From Frankia sp. AgB1.9 (GTDB lineage: Bacteria; Actinomycetota; Actinomycetes; Frankiales; Frankiaceae): a DNA stretch of 64,000 bases. Below, in pieces: positions 58,358 to 64,000 of the stretch (positions within the stretch are counted from its first letter, which is position 1; every line of letters starts with the position of its first letter). A program made the translations under genes and the position numbers. The notes beneath the pieces were generated by a model. The model was not told where the DNA came from. It did no database searches and was given only the letters and a program-made list of their open reading frames with translations. Where the stretch lies: positions 1-64,000 of the forward strand of contig NZ_JADWYX010000035.1 in assembly GCF_016786355.1 (NCBI RefSeq), given 5' to 3'.

Positions 58358-59338
58358 GTGATCAGAAGGCTCCGTACCTCGGCGATGATCGCCGGCGTTG
58401 CCGCGCTGTCGCTCGCGGCTGTCGCCGCCTGTGGCTCGTCGGACAACAAGAGCACCACGGCCGCCAGCTCCTCCAGCCCCGCCGAGACGGGCACCTTCGC
58501 CGACAGCCCGGGGACGATTGTCTTCGCGACCGTGCCCGACCAGGCCGGCTCGGACTCGAACTGGAAGCCGCTCGAGGAGTACATCGCCAAGCAGACCGGC
58601 TACAAGGTCAAGTTCTTCCCGACCAGCGACTACACCGCGCTGATCGCCGCGGCGGTCGCCGGCAAGGTCGACGTCGCCGCGTTCTCCGGCCTGACCTACG
58701 TCAACGCCACCAACAAGGGCGCGAAGCAGCAGGTCGTCTCGGCCGTCATCGCCTCTGCCGGCCTCACCGACCCGGGCTACTACTCGGAGGCCATCGTCCC
58801 CAAGGGCTCGGACATCACCTCGGTGGCCGGCTTCAAGGGCAAGACGGTCTGCTTCGTCTCGAAGAGCTCCACCTCAGGCTTCCTGTTCCCGATGCTCGCG
58901 CTCGACAAGGCCGGCATCAACATCTCCGCCTCGGGCACGGACGCCAGCGGCAACCCGACCTTCGCCGACTTCAAGGCGTCGTTCGCCGGCGCCCACGACA
59001 AGTCGGTCCAGGCCGTCGCGTCGAAGCAGTGTGACGCCGGCTTCGCCGAGGACTCCGAGGCCGAGGCGGCCGCGAAGGACGGTTCCGTCACCGTCCTCGA
59101 CAAGCAGTACGTCCCCGGTGGCCCGATCACCATCTCGACCGCCCTGCCGAAGAGCGTCCAGGCCAAGCTCACCTCGGCCCTGAGCAGCGTCACGCTCGAC
59201 CAGATCTCGGCTGCTGGCATCACCGTCACCGACGGCTTCAAGAGCAGCTTCCAGGCCGCGAAGCCCGAGACGGACGCCTACTACGACACGATCCGCAACA
59301 TCTGCACCAAGGTCACCGCCGCGAAGTGCGCCAAGTAG
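58358..59338 (+). CDS. phnD: Phosphonate/phosphite ABC transporter substrate-binding lipoprotein
   Basis: This 326-residue lipoprotein has signal RRLRTSAMIAGVAALSL and lipobox AVAAC with Cys25, then a Ser-rich linker. The body has the PhnD pattern: IVFATVPDQAGSDSNWKPLE, FFPTSDYTALIAAAVAGKVD, AGFKGKTVCFVSKSSTSGFL and QCDAGFAEDSEAE. It should bind phosphonate, phosphite or phosphate esters outside the membrane and pass them to PhnE. GTG 58358 has GAGGGGGA upstream. First gene of phnDCE; no C-P lyase genes are in the window. Confidence 0.88.
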   Translation: MIRRLRTSAMIAGVAALSLAAVAACGSSDNKSTTAASSSSPAETGTFADSPGTIVFATVPDQAGSDSNWKPLEEYIAKQTGYKVKFFPTSDYTALIAAAVAGKVDVAAFSGLTYVNATNKGAKQQVVSAVIASAGLTDPGYYSEAIVPKGSDITSVAGFKGKTVCFVSKSSTSGFLFPMLALDKAGINISASGTDASGNPTFADFKASFAGAHDKSVQAVASKQCDAGFAEDSEAEAAAKDGSVTVLDKQYVPGGPITISTALPKSVQAKLTSALSSVTLDQISAAGITVTDGFKSSFQAAKPETDAYYDTIRNICTKVTAAKCAK

Positions 59339-59371
59339 TCAAGCCAGCCTGAGCGAAGTAGGTAGCAGGAA

Positions 59372-60259
59372 ATGAACAGCGCGGCGGCCTCCCCGGTCAT
59401 CTCCGTCAGTGGCGTCACCAAGAAGTTCGGCGCCAACCGAGCACTCCACGACGTCAACCTGACGGTGGAACCCGGGGAGGTCGTCGTGCTGCTCGGGCTT
59501 TCCGGCTCGGGCAAGTCGACCCTGCTCCGGCATCTCGACGGCCTGGAGTTCCCCACCTCGGGCACTGTCGAGGTCCTGGGCAGCAATGTTCCCAAGCTAC
59601 GACCCAAGGCCCTGCGCGCGCTGCGCGGGCGGGTCGGCATGATCTTCCAACAGTTCGAGCTGGTGCCGTCCCTGACGGTGCTGGAGAACGTGCTGACCGG
59701 CGCGCTCTCCCGGCTCACCGGCCCGCGCCTCGGGATCTGGGCCTACCCCAAGAGCTTCCGGCTCGCGGCGCTGAACCATCTGGACCGCGTCGGTTTGCTG
59801 GAGAAGGCGTACCAGCGGGCCGACCAGCTCTCCGGCGGCCAGCAGCAGCGCGTCGCGATCGCCCGCGCCCTGATGCAGAACCCGGAGGTCCTGCTCGCCG
59901 ACGAGCCTGTCGCGAGCCTCGACCCCGAGTCCAGCGGCCAGATCATGCGGCTCATCCGCGAGATCGCCGCCGACGACGGCCTGACCGTCGTGTGCAGCCT
60001 GCACCAGGTCGACCTCGCGCTCGACTGGGGCGACCGGATCGTCGGGCTGCGCCGGGGCGAGGTCGTCCTGGACACCCCGACCGAGGGCCTCGGCAAGGCC
60101 CAGGTCATGGAGATCTACGGCCGGGTGACCACGTCGACCGCCGAGCTGAACGCGATAGAGCGTGAGCTGACCGGGGTCCCGATCGAGGTGCCCACGCGGG
60201 ACGACGGCACCACCGAGGCCGCGGACACCTCCGTGCCCGTTCAGGACGGCACCGTATGA
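59372..60259 (+). CDS. phnC: Phosphonate ABC transporter ATPase
   Basis: This 295-residue ATPase has P-loop LLGLSGSGKSTLLRHLDG, FQQFELVPSLTVLENVL, signature LSGGQQQRVAIARALMQ, Walker B VLLADEPVASLDPES and switch CSLHQVDLAL, all as in PhnC. A Thr/Glu-rich tail of ~30 residues follows. It starts 33 bp after phnD, and its stop overlaps the permease ATG (ATGA). Confidence 0.9.
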   Translation: MNSAAASPVISVSGVTKKFGANRALHDVNLTVEPGEVVVLLGLSGSGKSTLLRHLDGLEFPTSGTVEVLGSNVPKLRPKALRALRGRVGMIFQQFELVPSLTVLENVLTGALSRLTGPRLGIWAYPKSFRLAALNHLDRVGLLEKAYQRADQLSGGQQQRVAIARALMQNPEVLLADEPVASLDPESSGQIMRLIREIAADDGLTVVCSLHQVDLALDWGDRIVGLRRGEVVLDTPTEGLGKAQVMEIYGRVTTSTAELNAIERELTGVPIEVPTRDDGTTEAADTSVPVQDGTV

Positions 60260-62004
60260 CCACGATCGAGGCGCCGCGGGCGGCGGGCCCAGGGCCGGGG
60301 CCGGGGTCCGACGTCACGGAGCGGGCGCCCCGCCGTCCGGTCCCGGTCGCCAAGATCGCCGGTGGCGTCCTCATCGTCGCGATGCTCGGCTTCTCGGTCT
60401 ACTCCCTGACCACGCTCGACTTCTCGTGGCACAACATCGTGTCGAGCGCCCGGAACGCCACGAAGGTGTTCCACCAGATGGACCCGCTCAGCATTCCGGG
60501 TCCGAAGGACCTGTTCTACCTGATCGGGCTCACGCTGGGCATCGTTCTGCTCGGGACGCTGATCGCCGCCCTCATCTCCGTCCCGGTGGCGTGGATCGCG
60601 GCCGCGAACACCACTCCGGCGCCCTGGCTGCGCCCGGTCGGCCGGGCGATCGGCGTCGTGACCCGCGCGATTCCCGACGTCGTCATCGCGCTCGCGTTCT
60701 CGCTGATCTTCGTCCTCGGCAGCCCGCTGCCCGGCATCGTCGCGATCGGCATCCACTCGATCGGCATGATCTCCAAGCTGTTCGCCGACGCGATCGAGCA
60801 GAGCGACGACGGCCCGCGTCTCGCCATCCGCGCGGCCGGCGGGTCGCGGGCGCAGGAGTTCTGGTCCGGCGTATTCCCGCAGGTGCTGCCGTCGTGGATC
60901 GCGACCGTCCTGCATCGTTTCGACATCAACCTTCGCGGTTCGGCCATCCTCGGCTACGCCGGGGTGGGCGGCCTCGGCTACGCGATGAGCATCGCCTTCG
61001 AGGACTTTCCGCAGGGATACGGCCGCGGCCTCGGCATCGCGCTCGTCATCTTCGTGCTCTGCGTCGTCCTGGAGATCATCTCGTCGACGATCCGCCGCAG
61101 CCTGCTCGGCATCCAGCCCGTCGGCAACAGTCTCGGTGACCGCATCGGGCGGGCCCGGGCCAGGAACCGCCCCACGCCCGAGCCAACGGCCAGCAGCCAG
61201 GTCATCGCCGCCAGCGTCGAGTCGATGATGAAGCGCCCGTGGACCCGGGACCGGGTCCGCAACACGAGCTGGCTGCTCGCGGCGCTCGCGCTCGCGCTCG
61301 GCAGCTACTTCATGGCGCACGTCAACTTCGGCGACATCACCTGGAGCTACGTCCGCCCGACGCTCAAGAGCTTCTGGCCGCCGAACTTCGGCAACCACGA
61401 CTTCAGCGAGTTCGCGAACGCGCTGCTCATCACCATCGAGGTGGCGTTCAGCGCGGCCGTCCTCTCGCTCGTCTTCGCGCTGGTCTTCGGTTCCCTCGCC
61501 GCCCGTAACGTCGCCCCGAACGGGCACGTGCGCAGCGCCTTCCGGGTGCTTCTCGTGATCTTCCGCGGGGTGCCCGAGCTGGTGCTCGCGATCTTCCTGA
61601 TCATGGTCACCGGCCTCGGTAACCAGGCGGGGGTCGTCGCGCTCGCGTTCGGCGGGATCGGCCTGCTCGGCAAGCTGATCGCCGACTCGTTCGAGGAGGT
61701 GCCGGCCGGACCGGAGCGCGCACTCACGGCGGCGGGCGCGACCAGGGGCCAGCGCTACCTCGCGGCGACCTGGACGCAGGGACTGCCGTCGCTGATCAGC
61801 AACTCGCTGTACCTGGTCGACACGAACATCCGGGCGGCGACGATCCTCGGCATCGTCGGCGGCAGCGGCGTCGGCTTCTACCTGACGAACGCCTCGCCCG
61901 TGCTGAAGCTGCACGGCCAGGTGACGACCCTAGTGATCATGGTGTTCGTGACCGTGCTCGTCGTCGAGGGCATCGCGACCTGGCTGCGCCGGGTCTTCCG
62001 CTGA
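60256..62004 (+). CDS. phnE: Fused double permease of the phosphonate transporter
   Basis: This 582-residue protein contains two complete PhnE-type permease units in one chain. The first covers about 30-290 with the coupling loop AGGSRAQEFWSGVFPQVLP. The second covers about 315-582 with AAGATRGQRYLAATWTQGLP and a similar GKLIADSFEEVP before it. A hydrophilic linker (RARARNRPTPEPTASSQ) joins them. Most bacteria use a PhnE dimer or two genes, so this chain would form the whole channel with two PhnC. About twelve helices in total. Confidence 0.88.
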   Translation: MTTIEAPRAAGPGPGPGSDVTERAPRRPVPVAKIAGGVLIVAMLGFSVYSLTTLDFSWHNIVSSARNATKVFHQMDPLSIPGPKDLFYLIGLTLGIVLLGTLIAALISVPVAWIAAANTTPAPWLRPVGRAIGVVTRAIPDVVIALAFSLIFVLGSPLPGIVAIGIHSIGMISKLFADAIEQSDDGPRLAIRAAGGSRAQEFWSGVFPQVLPSWIATVLHRFDINLRGSAILGYAGVGGLGYAMSIAFEDFPQGYGRGLGIALVIFVLCVVLEIISSTIRRSLLGIQPVGNSLGDRIGRARARNRPTPEPTASSQVIAASVESMMKRPWTRDRVRNTSWLLAALALALGSYFMAHVNFGDITWSYVRPTLKSFWPPNFGNHDFSEFANALLITIEVAFSAAVLSLVFALVFGSLAARNVAPNGHVRSAFRVLLVIFRGVPELVLAIFLIMVTGLGNQAGVVALAFGGIGLLGKLIADSFEEVPAGPERALTAAGATRGQRYLAATWTQGLPSLISNSLYLVDTNIRAATILGIVGGSGVGFYLTNASPVLKLHGQVTTLVIMVFVTVLVVEGIATWLRRVFR

Positions 62005-62333
62005 CGGGCGGCGCGGCCGGGCCCAGCGCCCGGCCGCGCCACGCCCACACCCGCGCTTCGCCGCGCGCCCGCACCACGGCGTTGGCCGTCCCGGCCGCCG
62101 TCGACCAGCTCGCCAGCCCGGCCGCGCCGAGCTGACCGACCGCGCCCGAATCCGCCCGGCGGCTCGCCCCAGCCGCCGGGCACCGGCGCGTCCGGATGCA
62201 CCGGGAATTTACGTACGCGCAGGTCTGGCGACTGGAAATTAACGCCGTCGATCCGGGAATGCGACACCTCCGCTCCATGATCCTTCTAATACCTGTCATC
62301 TGACAGGTATCCTTGATCATGGGAGGTGACGTG
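62005..62333. other. Intergenic region before the amino-acid permease
   Basis: This 329-bp gap has no gene. Its last 60 bases contain an AT-richer promoter region and the 22-bp palindrome described separately. Confidence 0.55.
62289..62310. promoter_or_regulatory. Perfect 22-bp palindromic operator
   Basis: Arms ATACCTGTCA (62289-62298) and TGACAGGTAT (62301-62310) flank a TC centre, with no mismatch. It lies 24 bases before the permease start, so a bound protein would cover the initiation region. Such dyads fit GntR/FadR-type regulators; none is encoded in the window nearby. Confidence 0.7.
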
Positions 62334-63902
62334 GTGAGCACGTCGGAGGTCGTCGCACCCGGCGACATCATCGGCCAGCTTGGTTACAAGCAGGAGCTCC
62401 ATCGCGGTGTGGGGACCTTCGCGTCCTTCGCCGCCGGCTTCTCCTTCGTCTCGATCCTCACCACCGTCGTCCAGCTGTTCGGGCTGGGCTTCGGCATCGG
62501 CGGGGCATCGTTCTTCTGGACCTGGCCGATGGTGTTCGTCGGCCAGCTGCTCGTCGCCCTGTGCTTCTCCGAGCTCGCGGCCCGCTGGCCGATCTCGGGC
62601 GCCATCTTCCAGTGGTCGAGCCGCCTCGGTGGCACGACGGCCGGCTGGTTCATCGGCTGGACGATGATCATCGGCCAGGTCCTGGTCGTCGCCGCGGCCG
62701 CCATCGCCCTGCAGGCGGCGCTGCCGGAGATCTGGTCGGGCTTCCAGATCGTCGGCGGCTCGCACGCCGACCCGACGCTCGTCTCGACCACCGGCGCGCA
62801 GAACGCGGTCCTGCTCGGCTGCCTGCTGCTCGTGATCACCACCATCGTCAACATCCTGGGCATCCGGGAGACCGCGCGGGCCTCCAGCATCGGCGTCATC
62901 TGCGAGATCATCGGCGTCGCCGTCCTCGTCGTCGCGCTGTTCTGCCTGCCCAAGCGCGGCCCGGAGGTCGTCCTGCACAACACCGGCTGGCCGGGCGGCG
63001 GGCACTACCTGCCGGCGTTCCTCGCCTCGTCGCTGATGGCCGCCTACGTCATGGTCGGCTTCGACTCGGCCGGGGAGCTGGCCGAGGAGACCCTCAGCCC
63101 ACGCAAGACCACCCCGAAGACGATCCTGCGGGCACTGACCACCTCCGGCTTCGGCGGCGCGCTACTGATCATCTCGGCGCTGATGGCGGCGGCCAGCGTC
63201 GACGACGGCAAGCTCGCCTCCGGCGGCCTGGCCTACGTACTGACCGACCGGCTGGGCAGCGTGCTCGGCCGGCTGCTGCTGTGCTTCATCGCCGTCGCCG
63301 TGTTCGCCTGCACGTTGGCCTGCCAGACCTCCGGGGCCCGGATGATGTACTCCATGGCCAGGGAGGGCGCGCTGCCGTTCCACAAGTACCTCGGCAAGGT
63401 CTCGCCGCGCACCGGGACGCCGATCATCACCTCGATCGTGGTCGGCGTGCTGGCCGCCGCCGCGCTGCTGGTCAACATCAACCAGTCGGCCATCTTCCTG
63501 GCCCTCTCCAGCCTCTGCATCGGGATGCTGTACCTGGCCTACCTGGGCGTGACCCTGCCGCTGCTCATCGTGCGGATCAGGCACCGCAAGACCGACGGCT
63601 TCCCGGGCGGCGTCGACGAGGACGGCAAGCCGCTGTTCTCGATGGGCCGCTGGGGCATCCCGCTGAACGCGATCGCGGTGCTCTACCAGGCCGGGATGGC
63701 GGTCAACCTGATCTGGCCGCGCGCGGAGATCTACGACCTCGCCGGCAAGGGCTGGTGGCTGCGCTGGAGCGCGCTGCTGTTCATCGGCATCGTGCTGGCG
63801 ATCGGCGGCGCCTACTTCGCGGCCCGCCGCCTGCACACCAAGATCGATCTCCCGCACGTGCCGCACACCGCCGCGCCTGAGGCGCTGCCAGAGGCCGCCT
63901 GA
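62334..63902 (+). CDS. APC family amino-acid permease
   Basis: This 522-residue protein has about twelve membrane helices. YKQELHRGVGTFASFAAGFS opens the first helix as in eukaryote-like GABA/amino-acid permeases, FSELAARWPISGAIFQWSS follows, and VGFDSAGELAEETLSPRKT is the typical conserved loop. It probably imports an amino acid, GABA or an amine. GTG 62334 has GGGAGG seven bases upstream; GTG 62331 and ATG 62319 are alternatives. A further gene starts 45 bp downstream and is likely co-transcribed. Control by the palindrome upstream is likely. Confidence 0.87.
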   Translation: MSTSEVVAPGDIIGQLGYKQELHRGVGTFASFAAGFSFVSILTTVVQLFGLGFGIGGASFFWTWPMVFVGQLLVALCFSELAARWPISGAIFQWSSRLGGTTAGWFIGWTMIIGQVLVVAAAAIALQAALPEIWSGFQIVGGSHADPTLVSTTGAQNAVLLGCLLLVITTIVNILGIRETARASSIGVICEIIGVAVLVVALFCLPKRGPEVVLHNTGWPGGGHYLPAFLASSLMAAYVMVGFDSAGELAEETLSPRKTTPKTILRALTTSGFGGALLIISALMAAASVDDGKLASGGLAYVLTDRLGSVLGRLLLCFIAVAVFACTLACQTSGARMMYSMAREGALPFHKYLGKVSPRTGTPIITSIVVGVLAAAALLVNINQSAIFLALSSLCIGMLYLAYLGVTLPLLIVRIRHRKTDGFPGGVDEDGKPLFSMGRWGIPLNAIAVLYQAGMAVNLIWPRAEIYDLAGKGWWLRWSALLFIGIVLAIGGAYFAARRLHTKIDLPHVPHTAAPEALPEAA

Positions 63903-63947
63903 GCCCGCGCCTGACCACGCGGGGGACGCGAGGAGGAGGAAACACCC

Positions 63948-64000
63948 ATGACGATGGCCGGCGAGACCCGCGGCGCGCCGCCGCGAGACGAGCACCTGAC
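63948..64000 (+). CDS. Start of the next gene (partial)
   Basis: ATG 63948 follows AGGAGGAGG and opens MTMAGETRGAPPRDEHL before the window ends. Too short to identify. Its position suggests an enzyme that uses the permease's substrate. Confidence 0.5.
   Translation, partial: MTMAGETRGAPPRDEHL

Noticed and set aside
1..64000. CRISPR arrays, transposases, integrases, att sites
   Set aside because: No regularly spaced identical repeats, DDE or recombinase motifs were seen; the hairpin family is too sparse and structured to be a CRISPR.

Overview
The window is chromosomal DNA from a very GC-rich actinobacterium. The mycothiol-dependent formaldehyde dehydrogenase, the many GTG starts, the 4-base ATGA/GTGA overlaps and the rarity of AT-rich sequence all point that way. 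The gene mix (FxSxx-type RiPP system, TauD families, LLM monooxygenases) would suit a Frankia-like organism, but that is inference. No rRNA, tRNA, CRISPR array, transposase or phage module is visible.

Layout. 0-2.8 kb: an ABC exporter and an apparently orphan Pycsar-type membrane effector (PycTM). 2.8-4.7 kb: mscR and a coupled metallo-hydrolase for formaldehyde removal. 5.0-10.7 kb: a sulfonate or sulfate-ester scavenging unit (lipoprotein SsuA-like, TauD, SsuC, SsuB, TetR, second TauD) with one sequence motif upstream of both transcription units. 10.7-14.5 kb: DUF2071 protein and an ABC-2 exporter. 15.2-18.8 kb: glycosyltransferase, polysaccharide deacetylase and DMT transporter. 18.8-28.3 kb: minus-strand metabolic genes (thiolase with its Zn-ribbon partner, esterase, two flavin monooxygenases, thioesterase, secreted DUF5995). 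28.8-40.2 kb: a truncated sensor kinase, lipoprotein esterase, PadR with FAD monooxygenase, MarR with a DrrAB exporter, methyltransferase and GlcD-like oxidase.

40.7-52.1 kb is the most remarkable part. It holds a 65-residue FxSxx-COOH RiPP precursor (fxsA), a radical SAM/SPASM maturase (fxsB), a separate HExxH peptide hydroxylase, the NB-ARC/TPR protein FxsT, a coupled SIR2-like plus STAND-TPR pair, and a TIR-WD40 protein. A cyclophane peptide pathway, two NLR-like signalling ATPases and two NAD-linked effector folds thus sit side by side. I read this as a candidate immunity or conflict locus.

52.2-64 kb: VOC protein, Rieske oxygenase with an unusual start, ThDP enzyme, HTH-PASTA protein, a phosphonate transporter phnDCE with a fused double permease and a PHO-box-like site upstream, and an amino-acid permease behind a perfect 22-bp palindrome.

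A family of five ~77-nt hairpin repeats with compensatory stem changes is spread through intergenic DNA. Two poly-C tracts (76-100 and 33992-34020) look like assembly damage; the second disrupts a monooxygenase.
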